A program made the translations under genes and the position numbers. Positions 45,600 through 57,250 of a DNA stretch of 64,000 bases are shown piece by piece. This stretch comes from Nageia nagi (lineage: Eukaryota > Pinophyta), in NCBI GenBank assembly GCA_050084985.1, contig JBITNC010000001.1, forward strand, positions 154,008,001-154,072,000, in the 5' to 3' direction. Every line of letters begins with the position of its first letter. The stretch's first letter is position 1. Under the pieces are notes generated by a model that ran no database searches, was not told where the DNA came from, and worked only from the letters and a program-made list of their open reading frames with translations.

Positions 45600-46702
45600 G
45601 GGAAAATTACTCAAATATCATAAATTATGTATTTAATAAAAGAGCCCCCACAATTTTATATTTACAAAAATGACCCTTTAATTTAATTTGACAGCCACCA
45701 GTACATCCACCACCACTACTAAGTTCTGGCCTTTGTTAGCGGAGCTTGCTTGTTTCGGATGATATTAAGCTTGCTTATTCATACAGATGATTCCTTATCA
45801 CCGCCGTCCTAATAGAAAAATACATAGCTCTGTCAACAGACTTCTTCAATCTATTTGGCAGAAGGCTAAAGTCTCCAAGTAGTTGCACATTATACTAATT
45901 ACGTTGAACATCTATTGTCTACCAGTTTCATCGTTCCAACCCATATTATGTCAACACCTTCTTAGGGTTCCTATACATCGTAGGCTATCTTCAAATAGAG
46001 GCCAAATTTGTGTGTTTCAAAGAATAGGCATAAGTCGTGAGTAGGGTCTTCTTGAAGCATTTCGATGAGGGTCTAACGTTCTAGCCATCAAGATACACTC
46101 TTTTCATCTACCACCATCCCTTTTTGGTAATTCACTCAAGATGCGTAAGAACAAGATCATCCCTCTTATAATGCTCCAACAGAGAGCTGTCCTTGACAAG
46201 AATCTTGTAATTCATGTACTTCAATCCTAATTTACTTGCAAGCTCTTTGAAATAAGTAGCAGATGTTCAATCGGTACCCAATTGAACAATTTGTATAAAC
46301 ACAGAGCCATGCCTCATGAACAGACAGTGTATCATGGTAGCCCCGTGAACTCCCACCATAACATTGCAAGCATTCAAAACATGAAATATATCTGCGATGT
46401 TGTTATTTTAGGATTCACAATTACCACATGAATTCGTGTGCAGCTATTTGACAAAGTTATGGAGTTTACGATTACAGCGGAGGCCATAGGGCATTATATG
46501 TACTCATGGAACAACAACAATAATGTGAATTACTGAACATCATCTAAGCAATCTCAATTAGTGGAGGCCAGGACTTGGTGGTGGTGGATGTGTTGTGGCT
46601 CTCAAATTAAATAAAAACTAAGGGCCATTTTTGTAAATATAAAATTATGAGGGCTATTTTAGTAAATACATTATTTGTCATGGCTATTTGAGTAATTTTC
46701 CC
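45600..46702. mobile_element. Mutator-like element carrying a host gene fragment (Pack-MULE)
   Basis: Terminal inverted repeats of about 135 bp start GGGAAAATTACTCAAATA at 45600 and mirror it at 46702 (about 45600-45735 and 46563-46702). They match well through TTTTATATTTACAAAAATG and CATCCACCACCAC. Flanks are TTTAAACTA (45591-45599) and GTTAAACTA (46703-46711), a 9-bp duplication with one mismatch. Long inverted repeats with a 9-bp duplication fit Mutator-like elements. No transposase is present; the interior holds a decayed GT61 fragment, so it is non-autonomous. Confidence 0.88.
46036..46440 (-). pseudogene. captured glycosyltransferase family 61 (DUF563) fragment
   Basis: The continuous minus frame reads IADIFHVLNACNVMVGVHGA, then VFIQIVQLGTD, then YFKELASKLGLKYMNYKI, then SSLLEHYKRDDLV and KRVYLDGxNVR. 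It matches the C-terminal catalytic region of GT61 enzymes (the CDVMVGVHGAGLTN motif, the VFIQ+VPLG..W segment, the YRDDPV and KSIYL..QNVR ends). Stops replace W (GTDx) and Q (DGxNVR). GT61 proteins are Golgi xylosyl-, arabinosyl- or GlcNAc-transferases. Here only about 130 codons, without start, lie inside a transposon. Confidence 0.8.
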
Positions 46703-46907
46703 GTTAAACTAAGTAAATTCAATTAAATCTTATCATTTAGACCTACTAAATGGAACTACATTTATTTTACTATCAATGATCTCCCCTTACCAAAAGCAAG
46801 GTTGTTTAACCATTGCACTATACACTTTTATTGTTGATAACAAAAATGTAATGATAATATTTGGTTACTTTGTGATAGAAATTGTTCAAAAGATTAAACT
46901 TAAATGT

Positions 46908-47203
46908 AAACAAAAGTTATTTCATAAATTATAAGAAGAATAGGGAAAATTCAATCTACTCCTTATGCAATTGACATGATAAGCCTGAAGAATAGTATAC
47001 ACAATTAAAGAATGAAAAGTTTTGAAACTTGTAGAAAAAGAAACCAAATTTTTTCAAACAAAAGTTATTTCATAAATTTTAAGAAGAATAGGAAAAGGTC
47101 AAGTTACTCCTTACTCAATTGACATGATAAACCTGAAGAATAGTGTACAATTAAAAAATGAAAAGTTTTGAAACTTGTAGAAAAACAACTCAAATTGGTT
47201 TAA
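46908..47203. repeat. 148-bp tandem duplication
   Basis: Two copies starting at 46908 and 47056, both containing AAACAAAAGTTATTTCATAA, CTCCTTA, AATTGACATGATAA and GAAAAGTTTTGAAACTTGTAG. A few mismatches. Non-coding. Confidence 0.88.
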
Positions 47204-50200
47204 AGACACATAAATCCAATATATAAATTTGCTAATAAATTATTCTAGAAGTTACCATTGCACTTGAAAGAAATCTCTAATAAGTTTATTGTGAAGTTGA
47301 ATATCTTGGAGAGAGATCCATTTGAGGATATGCTTATTTTGGCTAAATTCTAAATCAAACTCAAGTATATCCTTGGAGTATGATTAAACATTTTTCTACC
47401 TTTCAAAAATTTCTAAAATAGTATTACCAACAATTTTTAATCTTTAAACAAGTAGAAAGTTCAAATGATTCAAAGTATCTCAAAGATACATGGGACGATC
47501 ATCAAATCCCTTGCTAAAACAAACCTCTTAAGGTTTAGAAGTGATCCTAGGGGAAGCTAAAGCGAAAACAAAAGCTTTTTTCCTTTCAAAATAATTCTCA
47601 TACGACGTTCTTCGTTATCAAGGGATTTTTATATTGAAGAAATATTTATTTTCATTAATTGATTCTTAGAAATAAAATGGTAAATCCAAATATTCATTGA
47701 TCTTAAAAAATATAATTAGACCTTTATAACTATTGTGTTAAAGACATGAGATGCCTAAAAATATTAAATGACTATTGTAATAGAAAAATAAAGAGCAATG
47801 TACTAATAAATGTTCTTAAATTTTGTTACACTAAATGTAAATTGATAAATAATGGTAAGATATGTAAAGAGAGGTAACAAATGATATATGTAAATGAATG
47901 GATGAATGATGTCTTTTAACATCCTTTAAATCTAATGGTTTGTATGACCTATCAAATTTGTCCAAAGATAAATATTTATCATTTATGTATTTAAATGATT
48001 GTTTCTAATAAAATTAAGGTTCATAATAAAGTCATCAACTTTGGTTTAGTTATCTTGGTTTACGAATTCATGAAGCGGGTTGTAATTACAAGGATCATTA
48101 TAGGTTTGTCTAACATCTTTGTAAAATTAGCACATAAGGAGAAAACGAGTATAATCTTCTATGTTTTATAGATTTCAAAATTTGCAAAGTCTTTTATCTC
48201 ATGGTGTTTTGGGTATTATCCATCTACTTGTTTAACTATGCAGTTCATGTAAATTAGTTCTTAATTTTGCAATCATAAGTTTCTTTTTGAAATTGATAAT
48301 ATTATATAGGTAGGATGGATATTCAAACTTTGTGTTGATGATGGATTTATAGTAAGCTAGTTTTCTTTTCTTTTTGATATTATCATTGTTCCAAAAGATT
48401 TCAATTACTTTATTTGCAATTTTAATTTTCCATTATTTGATGGGGTCATACTAATATGTATCCCCTTAAAATGAACAGAGGTACATTGAGAGACTTAGTT
48501 GATATATCTAAGATTCATGAGCTTGGTATGAAACTACTTGTGCCTCAAAGGGAAAACCTTAATAATAATAGATTGAATGATGAACAAATAATAGGAGCAA
48601 AATAGGAGGGTTATATCTCATCGATAGAATAACAAAGTAATCTTGGAATAAGTCATTTGCTACTTGTTTGAGTTGCTACAAACCATGCGTGATTTGGAAT
48701 GGTTATTCTAAATTGCATATAACTTACAACAAAGATTGATCTTGTGACAAACTTGCAATGATGATCTTCTTGGAAGTAAAATTGATATTCCTTGTCAACA
48801 CTAGCACTTTATGCGTAGGATATGGCATTGCTAAATCACTAGATGAGCTTGATGATAATCTTTTCTCCTCCCCTTATGAGCACCAGAGATGTACCTTTTA
48901 TAGGAAACTAATGCATAATCATGAAGTCAACAAACATAACCTTGAAATAATCATCAAATTTGAATTGAACTTTTAATTATGATCCACTTGCACATCTTTA
49001 AATAAATCATTTTTATATACTTAAATTAGTACATTTTATAATACAAAAATCAAATTAAGTATCAACAATTTGCTCCCTTTGGGAATTATGGTGGATAGAC
49101 ATGAGACCAAGTGATAAAAATGAAGAATGCATGATTTTTTTTAGTTTTCATTGATGTGGTGAATGTTCCACCCTTGGGAGGGATGGGCATGAGCTTGGCA
49201 TGCCTTGTTTTTTACCTTCCCTCTTGCCCCTTGTGCTTCCAATTACTTGTGAAAACCTTGGTTGGAACAATGGATTAAAAAAATAATATGTGAAAAGAAA
49301 AAAAGGGCCATGCAAGGAAGAAGACATTTATAAGGGTTGGTGTCTATCTTGAGTGGCAAGGGGGACATTAACAATCCTTGACAATGATCATATATCCCCC
49401 CTTGTTAGTGTAAATGATATAGTTAAGACATCACAAGAAGCATTGATAATTGAAAACATGATAATGATTTGAACAATATAGATAATGACAAGCATTGATA
49501 AATATAACATGATACACATTTAAAAACTTTGCAAGTGATAAAACTGTAATAATGATCATCTACTTAGAGGATTTATAATGTCCATTCTCACAACATAAAA
49601 TGATAATTTTATCATTGTAATGTAGATATGAAATTTGAAATGAAATCAAACATAAAGTGAAATAATCATGGGGTTTCCAAGAGGGGTGTTTTATTGCCAT
49701 GAAGACCAAAACAAGAATGATATCATCATGGTGTTACTAAGGTTCATTTTAAGCATGAATCTTCACTTATAAGAAAATATCAAGACTTCTATAAATTTCA
49801 TTTGACGAATTTCAATCATTTAATATTATACTAAATCACCACAATTTTTATAAAAAAAATCACTTTTATGGGTCACTTTGCCAAAATTTCAAAATTAATT
49901 AAAATATTAAAATTTAGTTTGCCTTCACTATGAAATAAGAAATGATCATATTTGTCAAAGTATTATAATCAAATATTTAAAATTGAAAATAATCACCAAA
50001 ATATTATAAACAATTATTTAATACTATAACATTTCACCTAAAATATAAAAATACATCAAAACCCTAAACGCTAAAACAAATCTCTTAAAATTGGACCTCT
50101 AGACTAACCTTAGAAACCCTAAAAGCTAAAATGAATCCCTAAAAGCATAAACCAGATCCATATGACTAACCCTTTAAATCCTAAACGTAAAATGGGATAC

Positions 50201-50469
50201 TTATTTACCATTGAAACCCTAACTAACCTTTTTAGAGTGACTACAATCGTTTTGCAACAAAAAGGTAAGAAGTTAACTTTGTTTTAAATACATTTCCATA
50301 TTTTATTTGTTGAGAACAAGTTGCATCATTTTATTTTATTTTTTATGAAGTAGTTTAAAATAATTCGTTGCAGGCCCACCTTGTTTCTGAAGATTTGCAC
50401 ACCTTCAAGTAATGTATTTCATTTAAACTTTTCAATTGTATTTTTAACTTAAAAAATTTAACACCTCTA
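47204..50469. other. AT-rich sequence, no feature seen
   Basis: No gene or clear repeat recognised. A short open frame (48758-48976) has no recognisable family. 49860-50220 has CCCTAAA-like phrases (ACCCTAAACGCTAAAAC) scattered, not a telomere array. Confidence 0.4.
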
Positions 50470-51115
50470 ACCAGTTAATTGTGTCTATAATTAGTTGGTT
50501 TACATTTGCAATCAAAAGGTTATGTCTACAACCAGTTAGGTGCACCAACAACTGGTTGGTTGCACCCAACTAGTCATGTTTGCAACCATTTGGTTAGGTC
50601 TACAACTGGTTGGTTGCATTTGTAACCATCTGGTTGTAGGGATGTATCTACAACCTCTTAATTGTAGATGCAATTGATTGGTTGTGTCTGTAACCAACCA
50701 ATCACATGTGCAATCAACTGGCTACGAGTTGGTTTGTTGCAATCGTAACCTATCAGTTGCATTCGTAACAAGTTTGTTGCGTTTGTAGCTAGTTGGTTGC
50801 ATCTACAACCAATTACAATCAATCAGTTTCATCTGCAACCAATCGATTGTGTTCGTAACCAATTGGTTACCTTAGTGGTCAAGTGATTGTGCTTGTAGCT
50901 AGTTGGTTGCATTTGCAAGTATTTGATTACCTTAATGGCTAGTTCATTGTGCTTGCAATTGAACAATTACGCCTATAACCTACAACCAACCAATTGCGTC
51001 TATAGCCAGTTGGTTGCATCTATAACCAATTAGTTGCCTCAAACAATTGGTTGTAGTTGGTGTTCACCTGTAACCAATTAAGTGCAAGAATAATATGGTA
51101 GTTGTGTCTACAACC
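50470..51115. repeat. 20-bp minisatellite with palindromic core
   Basis: Units of the form TCTRYAACCAATTGGTTGCR repeat with period 20 (about 30 degenerate copies; best between 50830 and 51040). The core AACCAATTGGTT is its own reverse complement, so each unit can fold and both strands read alike. Non-coding. Confidence 0.88.
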
Positions 51116-51815
51116 TGATGGTTAATATAGATTTTTATTTAGAACATCACTTAAAATATTGGGTAATCTATTCTTATTTTCAATAAAAGCATTTCTTCTC
51201 ATTGTAAATATTCCAAATAATTATGGCATTATTTCAAGTCCTTGGCTTAAATTTTTTTATTTTACATAGTGTTTGAGTTTACATGATACAACCAAATGGC
51301 GGAATGAAAGATGATAACATGGATTCAAATAATCAAGAAATACAAAGTATATTGAGTGATGTATCGAAATATATTGAGTGATGTATTATTGAGGTAATTT
51401 GCTTCTTTCATTAATAAATTGTATCTACCAATTTTTCAAAGATTTCTTATTGAATCAAGTAACATATGATCTTTTTATTGAAATAGCACAAGAAGTTCTA
51501 AAGGAAGACAAAAATAATCTCATCCAAGGTTTGATGCATTTTGTGTTCTTTTATATTACTCAAAAGTGGCAATTTTAACCTTAAATTCTAATATCAAATA
51601 TATATTTGGTAGAATTTAAAGGTTTTGCTAAAAATGATAATATAATAGCTCAATTCAATAAAAAGTAGTGTGAGATGATATTTTCATATTTTGGCCAACC
51701 ACAAAAATACATCAAAACATGTATCTACAAATATAAGTATGAATTAATTTATAAAAATATTTGTAAATCATATTACGTAACTTTTAAACATATGAGATAA
51801 AATCAAAATTGTGAT
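51116..51815. other. AT-rich sequence, no feature seen
   Basis: Contains a local doublet GTATATTGAGTGATGTAT (about 51346-51384). No gene recognised. Confidence 0.35.
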
Positions 51816-52189
51816 AAGAAAGAAAGAAAGAAATCATATTAATGTCCACAAATGACCAAAAGCGATCAATGGGATTGAAGAGTATACAAGTCCAAAGCAG
51901 CATGAAGGGCTTAGTGGCCCTCAATCAAAGCAAACTAAAACTTTAAGAACAATATAGGGACTAATCCTTAAAAAAAAAAAATAGTCAAACAAAGAAGCAT
52001 GAATAGCAAACATAGTCAAGGGGGAGGTCTCTCATGAGCTGTCTAATTGTGCACTCTTGGATTGATCTATGTTTGCATCGATGCTGCTATAGCTAAAGAA
52101 GGTCGTGATCCATTGTGACCTCATGGAACTAAGGCCAACATGCACCCTCTGTCTGGTACGATAAGTAGGCTGAGGTGGGTCCTTAATCC

Positions 52190-52740
52190 TTCGCCTATGA
52201 ACTCCCTCTCCTTAGGCAACCAGGAAGAATGAGATAATCAAGAGATCCCCTATCGAGTGTTGGGAGTCAGATAATAGACACTTTCTAAGAAGGAAAGTCT
52301 CTCTGAGATAGAGTGCTAAACAATAATGGTCCAAGTACTGGAAGAATATTGAGATCGAGCTATGTGCATCTCGAAAAAGATAGTGGTATCGCCCTCAAAT
52401 CTCATAATAGATCGAGCATCAGAAGATGAAATGATCCTTAGTATTAGTCTCTATCAAGCACAATCGGTAGACTCGAAGTTCACGTGCCAAATGGTGGTCA
52501 GTCTTGATCCAAAGTTGGTGGGAGCAACATCCTAAACTGGCCTAGAAACATCTGCAAGCCAAGAGGGAGGTGTAGGCTGACATAAGCGGGAGGTTGAATC
52601 AATCCTTAGGAAATTATGTGAGTCATGCAACAACTTGGGTGTGAGGAGAGACTTAGGGGCAACCCAAGTGCGCATAATATAGGCCCTGTAAAGCATGTCT
52701 CCAATCGATGCCAACGTAACATCTAGATCTTTGTAAGTAT
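52190..52740 (-). pseudogene. LINE ORF2 C-terminal segment, decayed
   Basis: Contains an RVYRLCLIETNTKDHFIFxC-like region, corresponding to the R-x-C-x-x-C...DE-HxLF-C cysteine/histidine segment at the end of many LINE ORF2 proteins, then YYEIxGRYHYLFRE and LALYLRE. Confidence 0.5.
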
Positions 52741-53039
52741 CTCCTTGGGGTATAAGTAATTGGTCCAGTGAAAACTCGAGATGCTACAATGCCTTAGAGA
52801 CCTCAAAGAACCAACACTAGCGACAACCTTGAGCTGCCAAGTCCATGGATGATGCTAAGGCTCTATAAGGGAGTCAATCATCTCTACCCATAGAAGCAAA
52901 GGTATGGAGACAATGAAGAAAAAGGACCATCAACACAAGGGATCATATCTACATAGGTTGGCATCCAAACTCTGCCAACATAATGTGATGCAAGACAGAC
53001 CTCTTGCTCCAAATAGAGTGAGATAGGGTGCTAACCAAG

Positions 53040-54000
53040 ATCCTCTCGACTATGGCCCAATTCGAGCTCCTTAGGCTAGGGCCCCAAACCTCAAAACCAT
53101 ATAGTACTGTGGGAGTGACCAAAGTGTGGAATAACTGGAGCTTGGATGGGATATCCTGGAAATGTAACTAGACACACTGTCTCTCCAAGGAGGAAACTAT
53201 GGCATATCCTCATTGTACTCTGGGTTAGGCTATCGCTCACGTAGAGAATTAAGGTCCTATGAAGAGCACACCTAGGTAGGTGTAAGATGTAGCAATCTCA
53301 ATAGCCCTATCTCTGTAAGTGATATCAATCTAGTCAACAATGGCCTTCAAGGTGTTGAAGACCATAATATTGGTTTTATTGAGATTAACCACCAAGTCAT
53401 GTCTAATGCTGAACAAATCAAGGGTATCCATCAAATGCTAAAGATCCTTTACTGTGTGAGAGAGTAGTACAAAATCATCGACAAAGAGGAGGATGGGAAC
53501 ATGAGTGTTGTGGAGAAGACACCTGATGTCAATGCCTACAGTCTCGAGTATAAGTGACTCCAACTCATCAATATAGAGATGGAAGAGAGTCAAAGAAAGC
53601 GGGCAACCCTACTTCACCTCAATGGTGCTATGAATCGTGTCAGAGAGACCTTCTGCAGTATGTACCCTCCTTGAAACCAACTCGTACAGAGTCAAGATGG
53701 TTGTAAGGCCTAGCTCAAGGATCCCTAATCGTCTAAGTCTATCCATGAGTCTGTGACATTGAACAGTATCAAAAGCCTTCCTAAAATTTACAAAATAGCT
53801 AAAAATTGGGGTCTTCTAAAAGCTAGCCTCCTCAATAATCGTTTAAAGAGTGAGGATGTGGTCGATGGTGTGATGATCTCTACGAAAACCTGCCTATTCT
53901 CCTCCCCTAAATCCTTAGGTGCTCGCCAGTTGAGATGTGTAGTGCTTAAGAATGGTGGCATATAGCTTGGCCAAAGTGTGGCCAATCATAATGGTGCAGT
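53040..54000 (-). pseudogene. LINE reverse transcriptase domain, decayed
   Basis: Readable: AGFRRDHHTIDHILTL, YFVNFRKAFDTVQ, VKxGCPLSLTLFHLYIDELE, LLFVDDFVLLSHTVKDL and VNLNKTNIMVFNTLKA, followed by YTYLGVLF. The catalytic box is FVDD (usual YADD). The x in VKxGCPLS is TAG (53609-53611), where the family has Gln. Confidence 0.8.
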
Positions 54001-54789
54001 AATTTCTCAGGTCATAAGGGTCACTTGATTTATGGATGGGGTGTATAATGTTCAGGGTCCAGGGATGGGGAAGCCGATGCAAATGATGGTGTTGAAGAGC
54101 TAGGAGAGGAAGGGGGCAAAATGGAACTAGCGTGCTTGAGATACTCAGCTTGAAGGTTTTTGATGTTAGATGCTTTCCCAGAACTAAGCTTACAGATGGT
54201 TTTATGGATGAGGGAAGGGGAAAAGAAGTCTAAGGAGGAAGGGTGAGCGATAGTGGATGAAGGGATGTGGTTTGGATCGGTGTAGAGCTTAGAGGCATAG
54301 ATGCTCCAATCTTGGAGGGTGATGAGGCTAGTGTGATGTTGTTTGGGTGAGAAAGAGTGCCAAAAAGATTTGGGATCGATGTGGAGTGTCGAGATGATAT
54401 CTTATCATCTTTTGGCCAAGAAGTGGTGCTTCTTAGACCTCAAGAGTTGATGGTAAGAGCGATGTAGGGAATGGATGACATGAGGAGGGTTTGCAAAGGT
54501 GATGGTCTATTTGAGATGGTGATGGCTAGATTTACACTCCATATTGAACTAATGGTTCATCGGAGAGTGACCAAGATGTCGAGGGCAAGGTGGGGGGTGG
54601 GTGATCTGAGGGAATATTTGCATGACAGTGGAGTGCAAGGTCTTGGAAAGGAAAAGTGCTTGGTCATTGATGGAGGAGAAAGAGTGCATGTGGGGAAGTT
54701 TTTGTTTCAAGATAAAGCCATAATTGGGGTCAAGATCCCGGTTAAAGTGGATGACTATGCGAGGTGTGGGGGGAGCGGGCTAATGGGTT

Positions 54790-55735
54790 AACACAGGGGG
54801 GAGGGGAGGGAAGTCCGTGAGTGAAAGTGTCAGGTGGGCATGATTAGCAAGGGGGAGACATGAGGTGACAAGGAGGGCTAACCAAGATGTAGTCCACAAT
54901 ATTGGACCCACGTATGTGGGGAAAACATGTGTGGTGGTAAGAGTGGGAGAATCAAGCAATACCATTCAAAATGATGAGGTTGTGGGTCTCTCCTAGCTCA
55001 AGGAGAGATCTACCATAGGAGGAGGTGGGCATAATATCATTAGATGCTCATTGGAGCTCTACATCCCGCTCTAAGGCCCTCTTGTGGAGAGGATCTATTT
55101 GTTCATCAAAGTACTACGTCTGAAGACTCCCTGTCCTACCATTGTATCCCCTACCAAGATGATATCCCCCAGCATTGTATATCTAGAGATCTCAAGGAAG
55201 AGGTCCTAGAATGAAGACTAACCCTCTCCATGGATGGCATAATGTGAGGTCACTGGAGGGAAGTAACAACCTGCTATGTATAGTATCCGAAGAGGTGGTG
55301 GTCTTGCAATGGATAGCCAAATGTAATGTGCATGCATGTCAATCCCCTCCACTCATATCCTACACTGCAAGCAATCACTTACCAAGAAGGTTACCCCTCT
55401 AGAGCCACGCTTGTATCTACCCCAATGAGTAGAATTCCTAAATGGAGAGATCCAAGAATAACTAGAGAAGGGGGGAGACCCTAGATAGCGCTCTCATGTG
55501 TCTCTGTGAAAAGAATCAAGTCTGTATTATGAATGATGTCAAGGACTGATCCTGGCGAAGACCAAATCATGTTGTTATAGTTCCATATTGTAAATGTGAG
55601 CATTGTAGGGGTGGCACATTGGCATCATTGTGGAGGTTTGGGGTGCACCTAGCTCGAAGGGGGGTGTCATGAATGACTGCCCCGTAATCTCGAATAACAA
55701 CCCATTTGTTATCTTTCCTAGCCATTGTTAGAGAA
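54790..55735 (-). pseudogene. LINE endonuclease (EEP) domain, decayed
   Basis: Blocks: TIWNYNNMIWSSPGSVLDII, LILFTETHES, GRYKRGSRGV, YIAGCYFPP, GDIILVGDTM and RGSNIVDYILVS. These match the endonuclease/exonuclease/phosphatase fold (N-x-E/H, Y-P, GD-N, SxIDY). Broken by stops and frameshifts. Confidence 0.65.
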
Positions 55736-56114
55736 TACAATTGCTTTTGGAAATAATTAGTTTATTTATCCTTTTTATTAGGTAGACATGTATGCAAAAT
55801 ATCATTTTTATTTGATAAGATGCATGGTGCAAATGCAAATTCATCGACTATAAATCATGCAAATACAATTAAAAAAAGAGTTTTTAGTGCTTGCTTTTAT
55901 AGCTCAGATGGATTTTTATGCAGGAAATATTGTTTGTTGTAGGTTCTTTAGAGCTCCGTTGGACGAGGTTTTAGGGTCGACTGAATGAAATGGGAGAATG
56001 AGCTAGAGTTTTGTAGTTTTACATGGTTTGAAACAAGCTTGCCAGCCTGCATTAATGACACATAATCGACATTGTGAAAGTTGGTGGCCTCGAGAAGTGT
56101 GGTCCATTTTTTTG

Positions 56115-56525
56115 TCTACAAATTCATGAAACTAATATTGAATTTTAGTTTCACGAATGTGCACAATGGTTTTTTCATGTTTACATATTTGCGAAACTAA
56201 TGCTACATGCTAGTTTCGTGAATATGCGGCATAGTTTTTTTCTTTAATCTAGGTTTACATATTCGTGAAACTAATGCTACATGTTAATTTCATGAATATG
56301 ATACATTATTTTAGCAAATATGTTGCAAAGAGTTTTTGTTTTTTAAGTTAGGTCAACATATTCCCAAAACTAATAGGCAACATTAGTTTTGTGAATTCAT
56401 CATATTAGTTTAACGAATATATAAACATGAAAAAATTAAACCAATATATATTTTTAGCTTAACGAATCTGCAACCAAGATATTTTTTAGATATTAACTCT
56501 AAGGAATTAGTTTCACAAATATACC
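56115..56525. repeat. array of inverted-repeat pairs (ATTCGTGAAACTAA / TTAGTTTCACGAAT)
   Basis: Four arm pairs: 56121-56135 with 56145-56158; 56184-56200 with 56211-56227; 56257-56274 with 56284-56300; 56356-56373 with 56382-56398. Loops are about 8-10 bases. Extra single right arms lie at 56404-56420 and about 56503-56520. Each pair can form a ~15-bp stem. Confidence 0.85.
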
Positions 56526-56762
56526 CAAATCCTCATAAAAAAACGAACAAAATCCACAAAATTTTGCAACCAATATATAAAAATATCATACACCAGACGA
56601 AAATTCCCTTAGCTAAACAACTCTTATAATGATGGCGAAGCATATGGGGCCTTCTAATTGACCCCCTTGCCCACAAGTGTCTTTTTTGATGCCTATCAGA
56701 AACAGAGGTGTCAGATGGTTGCTTTTCGATGACTGTTTTTATTTTTTAATTTTGATTATGTA

Positions 56763-57250
56763 GGATCGCTTTGGCGATTCTCTAGAACCGCTAGGTGATT
56801 CTTCTCTCTCTTTTTTTTTTAATTTTTTTTAGTAGAATCGCCAAGGGATTCTTTAGAACTGCTAGGCGATTCTCCATAAGATTTTTTTTTTCTAAAATAA
56901 AATTGATCTATCTACTATCATTTTTGTTATCTATAATACGATATAATGGTTAAAGTATGGAAATTTGAACTAGATGATTCAAGTTTAAATCCCAGTAAAG
57001 CTTTATGCCAAATCCAACATTTAGCATTTTTTTCACATTTTTTTGTGTGGGTAAAATCGCCTGACGATTCTAAAGAATCTATTGGAGATTCTAGAAGATC
57101 TTCTCAAGATTCTATGTAGAAACACCAGGTAATTCTATTTTTTGTAGAATCACCACGTAATTTTGTTTTTTAAAAAATTGCCAAATAATTCTATTTTTTT
57201 AGAATTGTTAGGTGATTCTCTAGAATCTCCAAATGATTATACCCATCCAA
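56763..57250. repeat. array of ~19-bp palindromic motifs (AGAATCGCCAGGCGATTCT-like)
   Basis: About twelve units, each close to its own reverse complement: for example 56763-56782, 56784-56802, 56834-56852, 56855-56873, 57053-57071, 57074-57092, 57093-57113 and 57116-57135, with later decayed ones to about 57240. Several occur as adjacent pairs. Non-coding. Confidence 0.85.

Larger units (their letters stand above)
51816..55735 (-). mobile_element. decayed non-LTR retrotransposon (LINE, ORF2)
   Basis: On the minus strand, starting MARKDNKWVVIRDYG (55725), it has an endonuclease domain, an RT domain and a cysteine-containing C-terminus, then a 3' end near 51816 with a (GAAA)n run on + ((TTTC)n at the element's 3' end). 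A simple-repeat tail instead of poly(A), plus the RT motifs, suggests an RTE-like clade. Many stops are present; several are TAG at Gln positions. No target duplication was identified. Confidence 0.75.

Noticed and set aside
49860-50220. CCCTAAA-like phrases suggesting an interstitial telomere repeat
   Set aside because: The phrases are scattered and irregular (ACCCTAAACGCTAAAAC), with no tandem 7-mer run.
54471-54791. 106-codon + strand open frame
   Set aside because: Antisense to the LINE ORF2 between its endonuclease and RT domains; no recognisable motif.
50470-57250. CRISPR-like arrays
   Set aside because: The repeats are contiguous or palindromic without unique spacers of constant length, and the window is plant nuclear DNA.
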